Notes: generated by a model from the letters alone, not told the origin. 64,000 nt of DNA from Hymenobacter frigidus (GCF_014640435.1 NZ_BMGY01000018.1:1-64000), one strand, 5' to 3'; shown: positions 51,331 through 59,846, counted from the stretch's first letter. Numbers and translations are program-made.

Positions 51331-52674
51331 CTAATTAAACAGCTTCATTATCTGCTTGAATACCAAAACATAAGCCATCAGGGCCAGAATCAGGAACGTG
51401 CCCACGCGCTGGGCTCCTTCCAGAAACTTGTCCGATGGCTTGCGGCGCAGAATCATTTCGTAGAGCAGGAAAACCACGTGGCCGCCGTCGAGGGCCGGGA
51501 TGGGCAGCAGGTTCATAAAGGCCAGCACCATGCTCAGCGAGCCGGTGAGCGTCCAGAACCGCACCCAGTCCCACTGGCCGCCGTACTGCTGCGCGATTTC
51601 GACTGGTCCGCCCATGCTGGCCCCGAACGAGGCCTGACCCTTGAAAATTTTGCCGAATGCTCGGGCCTGCGCCCCAATCACCCCAAAAGCCGCTTCTGCC
51701 CCGCGCGGGATAGATTGCACGGCCCCGAAAGTGCGGGTGCTGAACTTCAGGTCGGGCTTCTGCTCGAAGCCGATGTGGCCTTCGCCGTCCACTTTCACCG
51801 GGAGGGTCAGGGTTTGGTCCTTGCGCAGGATGGTCAGCGGCGTTTCCTTGTTGGCGTTGACTTTCAGGGCTTTCTGCAGCTCGTCGAAATACATAATTGG
51901 CGTGCCGGCCACGGCCGTTACCCGGTCGCCCACCTGCAGGCCGGCTTTGGAAGCGGGGGCGCCCGCAATCACGCGGCCCACCGAGAAGGGAGCCCGGGGC
52001 AGCACAAACAGGCTGTCGCCCTGCTTGCCCAGCTTGTCCATGATGTTGTTCGGAACGTTCAGGTCCAGCAGCTGGCCGTTGCGCTCCACGGTGTAGAAGC
52101 TGTTGTTGCCGAGAATGACCTCGGGGCGGCGCACGTCATCGAATTCCTCGAAGGGCCGGCCGTTGATTTTCACGATTTTATCACCCGTCCGGAAGCCGAT
52201 TTCCCGGCCCAGGCCGTTGGGCAGCACGCCGAAGCGGGCCTCCGAAGCGGGCAGGTAGCTTTCGCCAAACTTGAAGGTGAGGGCCGCGAAAATGATGATG
52301 CCCGTGATGACGTTCATGATAATGCCGCCGAGCATCACCAGGAGCCGTTGCCAGGCGGGCTTGCCCCGGAACTCGTCGGCCTTCGGCGGGCCAGCCAGGG
52401 CCGAGGCGTCCTGCGTCTCGTCAATCATGCCGTGAATCTGCACGTAGCCGCCCAGCGGAAACCAGCCGATGCCGTACTCCGTTTCGCCCACTTTTTTCTT
52501 GAACAGGGCGAAATTCATCACCCCGGGCATGGGAAACAGGAAGTCGAAAAAGATGTAGAACTTATCGACCCGAATTTTAAAGAGCTTGGCGAAGGCAAAA
52601 TGGCCGAATTCGTGTAAGCCAACGAGGATAGAAAGGGCCAGCACCAGCTGGCCAATCATGGTGAGAATTTCCAA
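51331..52674 (-). CDS. rseP: Site-2 metalloprotease RseP
   Basis: RseP cleaves membrane-embedded anti-sigma factors and signal-peptide remnants. The 447-residue protein has the zinc motif LHEFGHFAFAKLF (His21, Glu22, His25) in its first membrane segment, and two PDZ-like regions (about 125-180 and 205-270, for example GKAPSKAG-type loop APASKAGLQVGDRVTAV). The second zinc site is in NLLPIPALDGGHVVF near the C-terminal membrane segments. All catalytic residues are present. It follows dxr in the same direction, a common order in Bacteroidota, but a decayed repeat fills the gap. Confidence 0.96.
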   Translation of the reverse strand: MEILTMIGQLVLALSILVGLHEFGHFAFAKLFKIRVDKFYIFFDFLFPMPGVMNFALFKKKVGETEYGIGWFPLGGYVQIHGMIDETQDASALAGPPKADEFRGKPAWQRLLVMLGGIIMNVITGIIIFAALTFKFGESYLPASEARFGVLPNGLGREIGFRTGDKIVKINGRPFEEFDDVRRPEVILGNNSFYTVERNGQLLDLNVPNNIMDKLGKQGDSLFVLPRAPFSVGRVIAGAPASKAGLQVGDRVTAVAGTPIMYFDELQKALKVNANKETPLTILRKDQTLTLPVKVDGEGHIGFEQKPDLKFSTRTFGAVQSIPRGAEAAFGVIGAQARAFGKIFKGQASFGASMGGPVEIAQQYGGQWDWVRFWTLTGSLSMVLAFMNLLPIPALDGGHVVFLLYEMILRRKPSDKFLEGAQRVGTFLILALMAYVLVFKQIMKLFN

Positions 52675-52690
52675 GGGAAGTTTATTTGTC

Positions 52691-52791
52691 TGTCATCCTA
52701 AGCGCGGCGAAGTACCTTATCACGCCAGCGCTTTGGGGTTAGTGTTTCTGATGAAGGCAGCCGTGATAAGATGCTTTCTTCGTCAGCAGGA
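52691..52791. repeat. Palindromic repeat, family A (copy 4, right arm decayed)
   Basis: TGTCATCCTAAGCGCGGCGA and ACCTTATCACG are recognisable on the left. GTGATAAGATGCTTTCTTCG on the right is a mutated partner. It lies between dxr and rseP. Confidence 0.75.
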
Positions 52792-52800
52792 CAATTATTA

Positions 52801-53967
52801 TTAGAGAAGTGTTGCAGCTACCCGGCGTGTTTCGGCATCGGTAGCCACCAAATCGGCCAATAACGGCTCCGCAAGGTACGATACCCGTGCCAGGCACTCC
52901 GACACGAGGTCCGACATCTGCCGAAAGCCGACCTGGTCCCGCAGGAAAGCGGCTACGGCCACCTCGTTGGCCGCGTTGAGCACGCACGGCGCGTTGCCGC
53001 CCCGGCGCATGGCCCCAAAGGCCAGCTCCAGGTTGGGGAACGCCACGCGGTCGGGCGCTTCGAAGGTGAGCGTTGGGTAATCGAGAAACGAGAAGCGTGG
53101 GAAGGTGTTGGCCAGTCGCTGCGGGTAGCCCAGGGCGTACTGAATGGGCAGCTTCATGTCGGGCAGGCCGAGTTGGGCTTTCAGCGAGCCGTCCTCGAAC
53201 TGCACCAGCGAGTGCACGATGCTTTGGGGGTGCACCACCACGTCAATCTGCTCATTGGTGAGCCCGAACAGCCACTTGGCCTCAATCACCTCCAAGCCCT
53301 TATTCATGAGCGAGGCCGAGTCGATGGTGATTTTCGCGCCCATGTCCCAGTTGGGGTGCTTCAGGGCCTGGGCCTTGGTCACGGCCTCCATCTGCTGGGC
53401 CGAGCGACCCCGAAAAGGCCCGCCGGATGCCGTGAGAATGATTTTCTCGATGGGATTCTGCGCCTCGCCCACCAAGCACTGAAAGATGGCCGAATGCTCG
53501 GAATCGACGGGCAGCAGGCGCACGTTGTGCTGCTGCACCAGGCCCGTAATCAGCTCGCCGGCAACTACCAGGGTTTCTTTGTTGGCCAGCGCAATGTCTT
53601 TGCCGGCCCGGATGGCGGCCACCGTGGGCAGCAGCCCGGCGTAGCCCATCAGGGCCGTGAGCACAATGTCGATTTCGGGCCGGGTCACGACTTCGGCCAG
53701 GGCGGCCGCGCCGGCCAGGACTTCGGTTTCGGGCTGGTCGGCCAGGGCCGCTTTCAGAGGCTGGTAAAAGCTGTCGTCGCCGATAACCACCACGGCCGGC
53801 CGAAACTCGCGGGCCTGCTGCGCCAATAGCTCCCATTGCCGCTGCGCGCTCAGCACCGCCACGCGGAACCGGCCCGGCTGCTGCCGCACCACTTCCAGCG
53901 CCTGCGTACCAATGGAGCCCGTGGCCCCCAGCAAGGCCAGCGTTTTCACCTCATTATTTTCAACCAT
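52801..53967 (-). CDS. dxr: 1-deoxy-D-xylulose-5-phosphate reductoisomerase
   Basis: Dxr makes 2-C-methyl-D-erythritol 4-phosphate in the MEP isoprenoid pathway. The start ATG 53967 (MVENNEVKTLALLG) gives 388 residues. NADPH-binding LLGATGSIGTQALEVV, ALANKETLVVAGELI, the metal-binding PVDSEHSAIFQCL, SGGPFRG and NWDMGAKITIDSASLMNKGL are all seen. It has its own -7 box at 53993-54000 and leads the dxr-rseP pair. Its product feeds isoprenoids that a nearby geranylgeranyl-reductase-like flavoprotein could use. Confidence 0.97.
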   Translation of the reverse strand: MVENNEVKTLALLGATGSIGTQALEVVRQQPGRFRVAVLSAQRQWELLAQQAREFRPAVVVIGDDSFYQPLKAALADQPETEVLAGAAALAEVVTRPEIDIVLTALMGYAGLLPTVAAIRAGKDIALANKETLVVAGELITGLVQQHNVRLLPVDSEHSAIFQCLVGEAQNPIEKIILTASGGPFRGRSAQQMEAVTKAQALKHPNWDMGAKITIDSASLMNKGLEVIEAKWLFGLTNEQIDVVVHPQSIVHSLVQFEDGSLKAQLGLPDMKLPIQYALGYPQRLANTFPRFSFLDYPTLTFEAPDRVAFPNLELAFGAMRRGGNAPCVLNAANEVAVAAFLRDQVGFRQMSDLVSECLARVSYLAEPLLADLVATDAETRRVAATLL

Positions 53968-53992
53968 AATGCTACTAAACACGGAAACGCCG

Positions 53993-54000
53993 CAAAAGTA
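53993..54000 (-). promoter_or_regulatory. -7 promoter box TACTTTTG of dxr
   Basis: An exact TAnnTTTG box lies 25 bp upstream of the dxr ATG on the minus strand. Confidence 0.6.
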
Positions 54001-54255
54001 CGGTGCCTCGGCGCTCATGGGCCTACACCCACTTTAAAGTAGTAGCTACAAACTGGTTAATGATGCCCACAATTGCCTCGGCTTCCTGCGCCACGGTGGC
54101 TGCCGGTGGGGGCAGTCCGTTTGGCCAGCGCGGTGAGGTGAGCCGCGTCGTTGGTTGGAATCAGGCAATTTGGGTAGCATGAGATTGTGGGATTATGCAG
54201 AAAAGCCCTGCTGTGATTGCCCAAACGAGGCCTTTTCGCAGGCTGCGTCGCCGCC
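54001..54255. other. Spacer between divergent genes, no secure gene
   Basis: A minus-strand frame without a start (54023-54160) ends in the protein-like AATVAQEAEAIVGIINQFVA and could be a decayed gene tail. Nothing else is seen. Confidence 0.35.
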
Positions 54256-54263
54256 TATCTTTG
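54256..54263 (+). promoter_or_regulatory. -7 promoter box TATCTTTG of the flavoprotein gene
   Basis: An exact TAnnTTTG box ends 4 bp before GTG 54268. The predicted transcription start would coincide with the start codon. Confidence 0.55.
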
Positions 54264-54267
54264 GCTT

Positions 54268-55425
54268 GTGCTTTCTCCTGTTACTACTTACGACGTTGCC
54301 ATCATCGGTGCGGGCCCGGCCGGTACGGCCTGTGCGTTGGCCCTGCGCCAGAGCGGCCTGCGTGTGGCGCTGCTGGATAAAGCCCAGTTCCCGCGCGACA
54401 AAGTGTGCGGCGATGCCATTCCCGGCCACGCCCTGAAGGCTCTGCGCCAGCTCGACCCCGCCTTTGCCGATGGCCTCTGGCAGCTTCAGCCGCTCGATGC
54501 CGTGCAGCAGTCGCGCCTCGTGGCCCCCAACGGCGACAGCCTCTGGATGCGCTGGAAGCTGCCCAGCTTCAACAGCCCCCGCACGGATTTCGACGCGGCG
54601 TTGCTGGCTCTGGTACGTGCTCATTCGCCGGCCGAAATCCGGGAAAATACGGGCCTGAAAACCCTGTGCATCGAAGCCGACCACGTCCGGCTAATCACCA
54701 CTGACGGCACCGAAATAACCTGTCGGCTGGTCATTGGCTGCGACGGGGCCAACTCCGTGGTGCGCCGCCAGCTGCTGCCCGCGCCGCTCGACCGTGCCCA
54801 CCACTGCGCCGGTGTGCGGGCCTACTTCAGCAACATCAAAGGAGCCCAGGCTGGCCTCACCGAGTACTTTTTTACCAAAGACTACCTGCAAGGCTACCTC
54901 TGGATTTTCCCCGTCGGCCAGGGCGTGTACAACGTGGGCCTGGGCATGCTCTCCGAAACGGTAGCCAAACACAAAGTCGATTTGAAGCAGGTGCTGCCCG
55001 AGCTGCTGGCCACGCATCCGGCGCTGGCCGGCCGCTTCGATGGGGCGCAGCAGCACGGCCGCATCCAGGGTTTTGGCCTGCCGCTGGGCGGCGGGCGCAC
55101 GGTGCCGATGAGTGGCCCCCGCTTCCTGCTCTGTGGCGACGCCGCTTCGCTCATCGACCCTATCCAGGGCCACGGCATCGACACGGCCATGCAGAGTGGC
55201 ATTCTGGCGGCTGCCCAAGCCGTGGCCTGCTTCGCGAAGCAGGATTTTAGCGCCGATTTCATCAAGCAGTACGACGCGCAGGTGGCCCAAAAAATCAGTC
55301 GGAAGCTGACCAAAAGCTACCGCCTCATGCGCTTCCTCAGCAACAAGCCGTGGCTGGTGAACGCCGGCGTGCGCCTGGCGCGGGTGCCGGGCCTGAAGCC
55401 CTGGGTGCAGAAGGCAATAGGGTAG
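54268..55425 (+). CDS. Geranylgeranyl-reductase-family FAD-dependent oxidoreductase
   Basis: I choose GTG 54268 (reads MLSPVTTYDVAIIG), because the FAD motif DVAIIGAGPAGTACAL follows at once; a TTG at 54217 is less likely. The 385-residue protein has FPRDKVCGDAIPGHALKAL, the conserved GCDGANSVVRRQL, and LLCGDAASLIDPIQGHGIDT, all typical of the family with bacteriochlorophyll and archaeal-lipid GG reductases. It may reduce isoprenoid chains of quinones, carotenoids or lipids; the substrate is inference. Confidence 0.9.
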   Translation: MLSPVTTYDVAIIGAGPAGTACALALRQSGLRVALLDKAQFPRDKVCGDAIPGHALKALRQLDPAFADGLWQLQPLDAVQQSRLVAPNGDSLWMRWKLPSFNSPRTDFDAALLALVRAHSPAEIRENTGLKTLCIEADHVRLITTDGTEITCRLVIGCDGANSVVRRQLLPAPLDRAHHCAGVRAYFSNIKGAQAGLTEYFFTKDYLQGYLWIFPVGQGVYNVGLGMLSETVAKHKVDLKQVLPELLATHPALAGRFDGAQQHGRIQGFGLPLGGGRTVPMSGPRFLLCGDAASLIDPIQGHGIDTAMQSGILAAAQAVACFAKQDFSADFIKQYDAQVAQKISRKLTKSYRLMRFLSNKPWLVNAGVRLARVPGLKPWVQKAIG

Positions 55426-55621
55426 GGGCGGCCCAAAGCAATATAAAAACGGTCATTCCCGACCCACCGCGGGTCTTGGAGTTGCGGCAAACCGCGGTCG
55501 GTTGCGCCGCGGCGGGCTGCCCGCTGTCCTATCCCGACTACCGCAACCCGATTCACTTTGTAAATATATTTTTATTTATATTATTTAATAATAATAGCTT
55601 AAATTCAGATTGGGTTTGGTT

Positions 55622-55649
55622 CTGAAGCGGCCAAAGCCGGCCGCTTCAG
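55622..55649. repeat. Perfect hairpin in the 316-bp spacer before the T9SS gene
   Basis: CTGAAGCGGCC pairs exactly with GGCCGCTTCAG around six bases, without a T run. The rest of 55426-55741 holds short GC-rich hairpins and an AT-rich tract; no gene is seen. Confidence 0.5.
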
Positions 55650-55741
55650 GCTGCGCTACTCTGCTTTAATCATTGCCTGGCACTTAGCAAAAATGGCCGC
55701 TGGCCGTCCTTCCATACCTTCCACCACTTGCTATTATTACG

Positions 55742-57388
55742 ATGAGACAGCTACTCCTTGCCCTGTTTTTATTCCTTGGCTTCACTACCTACGCGCAGCC
55801 CACCACCTGGAACTATGTGTTTCCCCTCACTGATTTGAACGGGATAATGGACGTGGCCACCGGCCCCGATGGCAACACCTACGCCACGGGCCGCTTCACG
55901 GGCTCGCTGCAGCTAGGCAGTACCTTGCTCACCAGCGCCCAGCCGGGGCCCTGTCTCTACATTGCCAAGCTCAGCCCCAGCGGCCAGCTGCTGCGCCTCA
56001 CCAAGCTGGAAGGCGCCACCGACGTGCTGCCCCGCAGCATTGCTGTGGACCAAACCGGCAATACCTACGTCACGGGCAGTTTTTCGGGTACGCTCACCTA
56101 CAACCGCGGCCAGCAAACGACTTCCTTATTGGCGACGCCGGCCAACGGCACGGTCTTCCTCCTAAAGTGCAGCTCCACGGGTTCCGTGAGCTGGGTGCGG
56201 CAGGCCGATGGCAGCGCCAGCGGTGCTTACCGCCACTGCCAGGGCACGGCCGTGGCCGTGGACAAGGCCGGCAACAGCTACATCAGCGGCGAGGCCAGCG
56301 GGGCTAACATCCGGTTTGGCGCGCTGGCACTGGGGGCGCACTCCCGCGATGGCTTTTTGGCCAGCTACGACCGGCAGGGCCAGCTGCGCTGGGCCCGGGT
56401 GCTCACCCACCTGAGCACTGCTTTCGGCACGAGCAAAGCCGGCGGTGTGGCCGTGGACGAGGCGGGCAACGCCTACCTCAGCGGCCACAGCTACAGCGGC
56501 TGGGCCCTGGACGGCATTGTGCTGCCTCTGCCAGTTGATACCGACTACCTCGCCCGCTTCGACACCCGGCAGGGGCAGCTGCGCTGGGCCCGCTCTACGC
56601 CCGGCAATGGCGGGGGCCAGGTCATTGCCACGGATAAGAAAGGGGACGTGTACATCGGCGGCACGTTTGCGGGCACGGCGGCCCTGGGTCGCTTCACGCT
56701 CACCAGCGCGGGCGATGCCGACGGCTACGTGGCCCGCTACGGCCCGGATGGCACCGCAGAGTGGGCTATGGCCCTGGGCGGGGTCAATTATGACGTGGTC
56801 AGCAGCCTGGCCGTGGACCAGAAGACGCGCAAAGTATTTGTCACGGGTATGATGAACTACACGTCGCAGGCCACCAACCAGTCGTTTTTGGTCACCCTCG
56901 GGGCCAGCGGCCAGCTTCAGCGCACCGAGCTGGTGGGTGGTCCGGGCACCAGCTCCTGCGGCCAGCTGGCCATCGATGCCCAGGCTAATGTGTACTCATT
57001 TGGGGTGTTCACGGGGAATTGCAGCTTCGGCCCGGTAGCCCTCAGCACCACGGCTACCCAGGGCTACTTTGGGCGTTTCGGCCGCAGCCTGCCCGGCCCC
57101 ACCAACGCCGTCACCAGCCACCTCGATGCCCTCGTTGCGGCCGAAATCAGCGTCTTTCCTGTTCCGGCCCAGCAGCAGTTCACGGTTCGCCTCGCGGGCC
57201 CGGACCAAGCCCGGCAAGCCGTGCTCTACGACCACCAGGGCCACATCGTAGCCGAGCGCACCATCGAACCAACCAGCGTTTTGACTGAAGTAGGGTTTGA
57301 TACCACCGCCCTGCCCGACGGCCTGTACGTGCTGCGCCTGGTTTCGTCCCAGGCCACCACCACGCGCCTCGTGACGGTGCAGCACTGA
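55742..57388 (+). CDS. Secreted SBBP-repeat protein with T9SS type A sorting domain
   Basis: The 548-residue protein has a signal peptide (MRQLLLALFLFLGFTTYAQ). About eight SBBP-like repeats follow (GNTYATGRFTGSLQLGS, GNTYVTGSFSGTLTYN, GNSYISGEASGANIRFG and so on), a propeller-like array. The last 85 residues form the type A sorting domain: ISVFPVPAQQQFTVRLAGPD, VLYDHQGHIVAE, TTALPDGLYVLRLVS. Such proteins are exported by the type IX system and anchored or released at the cell surface. The binding target is unknown. Confidence 0.95.
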   Translation: MRQLLLALFLFLGFTTYAQPTTWNYVFPLTDLNGIMDVATGPDGNTYATGRFTGSLQLGSTLLTSAQPGPCLYIAKLSPSGQLLRLTKLEGATDVLPRSIAVDQTGNTYVTGSFSGTLTYNRGQQTTSLLATPANGTVFLLKCSSTGSVSWVRQADGSASGAYRHCQGTAVAVDKAGNSYISGEASGANIRFGALALGAHSRDGFLASYDRQGQLRWARVLTHLSTAFGTSKAGGVAVDEAGNAYLSGHSYSGWALDGIVLPLPVDTDYLARFDTRQGQLRWARSTPGNGGGQVIATDKKGDVYIGGTFAGTAALGRFTLTSAGDADGYVARYGPDGTAEWAMALGGVNYDVVSSLAVDQKTRKVFVTGMMNYTSQATNQSFLVTLGASGQLQRTELVGGPGTSSCGQLAIDAQANVYSFGVFTGNCSFGPVALSTTATQGYFGRFGRSLPGPTNAVTSHLDALVAAEISVFPVPAQQQFTVRLAGPDQARQAVLYDHQGHIVAERTIEPTSVLTEVGFDTTALPDGLYVLRLVSSQATTTRLVTVQH

Positions 57389-57494
57389 GCAAGGACCACC
57401 TTTCGTCTTCTATGCGTCTTATCAGCCCGCTGCTCATTGGCCTCGTGGTTTTTATTCACGAGAATATTCGAGGGTGAGAGTGGGTCGAGGACGG

Positions 57495-58241
57495 TCAGAA
57501 CCAGAGCAGTACAATCAGCGTCAGAACCGCTAACAGGCCGCTCACGCTGGCGGTATTCACCACCACTTCGGGCGGGCGGCTGGGCCACAGCCCTACCGCC
57601 GCCACCGCCCCAAGTAGCAAGGGCAGCAGCGCAAACGTGCCGTAAACAGTGCCGCCGTAGGGCTGAAACGGGGCCGCGCCATCGGGCGAGTTCGGGGCGC
57701 TAATGCGCTGCACCACGCCCAGCAGCCGCGTCTGCCACACCGTAACCGGCTGGCCCACCTCACGCACCCGGTACCCGATGGCGCTGGGTAGCCGGAACGT
57801 AGTGTGCTCGGTGCGCACCCGGTAGGCCAGCTGCGGGTCAGATAGCGAAGACGACACCGACACCGGGAAGCGGCTGCGCACGGTTTCGTGGGCGTACTCC
57901 CGCGCCGGCAGCGCCCAGTCGAGGCCCAGCAGCAGGACGCAGAGCAGCAGTGCCGCATTTAGGCTGCGGGCCACCTGGGCGTAGCGGACCAGTCGCTCAT
58001 CGGGGTGCGGCAGAGCGGGCGCGAGGGCTGGTTCCTGGGCCAGGAGCACATCGTAGGCCAGCCGCCGCCGGGGGTGGCCCAGAATGCCGTAGCCGGCTTC
58101 CACTTCGGCCAGCCGGGCGCGCATGGCGGGGTCGGTGGCGGCCAGGCGCTTGAGGCGGGTGCGCTGGCGCACGTAGCCCTGCTCAATTTGCAGCGCCGTA
58201 GCCGTGGCCGCAATTCCCAAAACGCGGTAATAATTCTGCAT
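57495..58241 (-). CDS. Membrane J-like protein lacking HPD
   Basis: The start ATG 58241 (MQNYYRVLGIAATATALQIE) opens a J-domain-like helix pair: residues 1-65 with YYRVLGI, VEAGYGILGHPRRRLAYDVLL. The loop reads LKRLAATDPAMR, so the HPD tripeptide needed to activate DnaK is missing. Hydrophobic segments follow at about 95-112 (LNAALLLCVLLLGLDWAL) and two near the C terminus. The 248-residue protein is therefore probably not a true co-chaperone. Neighbours give no hint of its role. Confidence 0.8.
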   Translation of the reverse strand: MQNYYRVLGIAATATALQIEQGYVRQRTRLKRLAATDPAMRARLAEVEAGYGILGHPRRRLAYDVLLAQEPALAPALPHPDERLVRYAQVARSLNAALLLCVLLLGLDWALPAREYAHETVRSRFPVSVSSSLSDPQLAYRVRTEHTTFRLPSAIGYRVREVGQPVTVWQTRLLGVVQRISAPNSPDGAAPFQPYGGTVYGTFALLPLLLGAVAAVGLWPSRPPEVVVNTASVSGLLAVLTLIVLLWF

Positions 58242-58415
58242 AAGCCAAGCGCGGACAGGCCCGAAAATACAGTGTCGCCGCGATTTTGAAACGCTGCCCG
58301 CCCTTGCCCTATTGTGCCGCAGGCCCCGGCTGGCCCGCCACCCCATGAAAAGGGGATTGGATAGCCGCCTGGCCATTCAATCCCCTTTCTCAATAGCCTT
58401 GATTACCGGCCACTT

Positions 58416-59450
58416 CTACAGCAGCTCAATCCCGTCTTTGGCCAGCTCGCGGCGCACCGCTTCGGGCCAGATGCTGACCTGCACTTCCCCGATGTGGGCC
58501 TTGCGCAGCAAAAACATGCACACCCGCGACTGCCCGATGCCGCCGCCAATGCTCTGCGGCAGCTCATCGGCCAGCAGCATCCGGTGGAACTGCAGCTGCT
58601 GGCGCTCGGGGCAGCCGCGCAGCGCCAGCTGCCGCGCCAGGGCCGCTTTATCCACCCGAATACCCATCGAGGACACTTCAAACGAGGTTTCCAGCACCGG
58701 GTTCCAGAGCAGGATGTCGCCGTTCAGGCCGCGGTGGCCGGCTTCGTTCGGGGTGCTCCAGTCGTCGTAGTCGGGGGCGCGGCCGTCGTGGATTTCGCCG
58801 TGGCTCAGCTCGCCGCCAATGCCCATGAGGAATACCGCGCCGTACTCGCGGGCCGCCTCGTGCTCCCGCTGCTTGGGCGTGAGGTCGGGGTAGCGTTGCA
58901 GCAGGTCTTCGGCGTAGATGAAGGTGATGCCGGGCGGCAGAACCGGTTCGATGCCGAACTGCTCACTCACGAGCTGCTCGGTGGTTTTCAGGGTCTGGTA
59001 GATGGTTTCAACCGTGGTTTTCAGGAAGGGAATGGTGCGCTGCTCGGGCAGTATGTGCTTTTCCCAGTCCCACTGGTCCACGTAGATGGAGTGGATGGGG
59101 CTGTAGTCCTCGTCGGGGCGCAGGGCGCGCATGTCGGTCAGCAGTCCTTTGCCGGGCGCAATGCCCAGCTCGCGCAGCCGCAGCCGCTTCCACTTGGCTA
59201 GCGAATGCACCACCACGGCCCGCTGCTCGTCCAGGGCCTTGATGGGGAAGCCCACGGGCCGCTCCACGCCGTTCAGGTCGTCGTTGATGCCGGTGCCGTC
59301 AAGCACCACCATGGGCGCGGAGATTTTGGCGAGGTGCAGCCGGCGGGCCAGCTCATTGGCAAAGGTTTCCTTCACGAACGTAAGGGCCTCTTCGGTTTCG
59401 AGCAGGCCGGCCGCTGCGGACGTGGCAATGGGGGATTGGGCAGTTTCCAT
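58416..59450 (-). CDS. asnA: Aspartate-ammonia ligase
   Basis: AsnA makes asparagine from aspartate, ammonia and ATP, and is related to class II tRNA synthetases. The start ATG 59450 (METAQSPIATSAAAGLLETE) gives 344 residues. Recognisable blocks are KISAPMVVLDGTGINDDLNG, RPVGFPIKAL, VVHSLAKWKRLRL, YSPIHSIYVDQWDWEK, FLMGIGGELSHGEIHDGRAP, PDYDDWSTPN and GGIGQSRVCMFLLRKAHIGE. It is the only asparagine-synthesis gene in the window. A leader peptide rich in Asn codons and an intrinsic terminator lie upstream (59587-59728), so expression is probably set by asparaginyl-tRNA supply. Confidence 0.97.
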   Translation of the reverse strand: METAQSPIATSAAAGLLETEEALTFVKETFANELARRLHLAKISAPMVVLDGTGINDDLNGVERPVGFPIKALDEQRAVVVHSLAKWKRLRLRELGIAPGKGLLTDMRALRPDEDYSPIHSIYVDQWDWEKHILPEQRTIPFLKTTVETIYQTLKTTEQLVSEQFGIEPVLPPGITFIYAEDLLQRYPDLTPKQREHEAAREYGAVFLMGIGGELSHGEIHDGRAPDYDDWSTPNEAGHRGLNGDILLWNPVLETSFEVSSMGIRVDKAALARQLALRGCPERQQLQFHRMLLADELPQSIGGGIGQSRVCMFLLRKAHIGEVQVSIWPEAVRRELAKDGIELL

Positions 59451-59586
59451 GGTGTGAAACGGGGTTGGTGTGAAAAAAATGTTCGGTTTGAAATGAGAAA
59501 TCCGGTGGATTGGACAATAGGGTGCCACCTCCCTGGCGGGGAGTTTTTTTTGGGGTTCGAAGTAGTGCCGATGAGGCGGGGAAGGC

Positions 59587-59619
59587 AAAAAAAAAGCCTT
59601 CCGATTATGGAAGGCTTTT
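59587..59619 (-). terminator. Attenuator terminator in the asnA leader
   Basis: On the minus strand, stem GCCTTCC / GGAAGGC with a 6-base loop is followed by nine T. It stands 136 bp before the asnA ATG and 20 bp after the leader-peptide stop. GGGAGGC inside the leader ORF (59661-59667 on the plus strand as GCCTCCC) can pair with the 5' arm GCCTTCC with one G-U pair, and would prevent the terminator. Confidence 0.85.
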
Positions 59620-59638
59620 CAAATTGAAATAATGGTCG

Positions 59639-59728
59639 TTATTTCCTTTTTTGAATAATAGCCTCCCTTTCTCGGAATAAATTATTATTCGAGTTAGTGA
59701 AAAGGATGCTGTTATTGAACAGGAACAT
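59639..59728 (-). CDS. Asn-rich leader peptide of asnA
   Basis: A 30-codon frame from ATG 59728 to TAA 59639 encodes MFLFNNSILFTNSNNNLF followed by REREAIIQKRK. Six of the first 16 residues are Asn, including three in a row at 14-16. The antiterminator segment starts in codon 21, about 14 bases past codon 16, where a stalled ribosome would leave it free. Asn shortage would stall ribosomes at the Asn run and open the terminator; Asn plenty would let them reach the stop and close it. The gene is too short for normal ORF calling. The mechanism is inferred from sequence and the classical attenuation model. Confidence 0.82.
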   Translation of the reverse strand: MFLFNNSILFTNSNNNLFREREAIIQKRK

Positions 59729-59838
59729 GGCGGGCGCTTTTTGTCTTAGCGGAAGCAATTATACAGCTAAATTACTTACCAATGGTATGCAGCGTGTTGC
59801 CGGCGCGCGTTGGTGCGTAACGTCACTTACTTGCTCAG

Positions 59839-59846
59839 CAAAATTA
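59839..59846 (-). promoter_or_regulatory. -7 promoter box TAATTTTG, candidate for the asnA leader
   Basis: An exact TAnnTTTG box lies 110 bp upstream of the leader-peptide ATG on the minus strand. A closer promoter cannot be excluded. Confidence 0.4.

Noticed and set aside
51304..52617. 437-codon plus-strand frame opposite rseP
   Set aside because: Shadow of rseP, whose zinc and PDZ motifs are on the minus strand.
54023..54160. Minus-strand frame ending in a protein-like helix
   Set aside because: It has no start codon and a neighbouring frame looks equally good for part of it; too weak for a gene call.
59528..59552. Plus-strand hairpin CTCCC / GGGAG followed by eight T in the asnA leader
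   Set aside because: It points away from asnA and no plus-strand gene precedes it, so it is probably chance, though it lies in the leader RNA.
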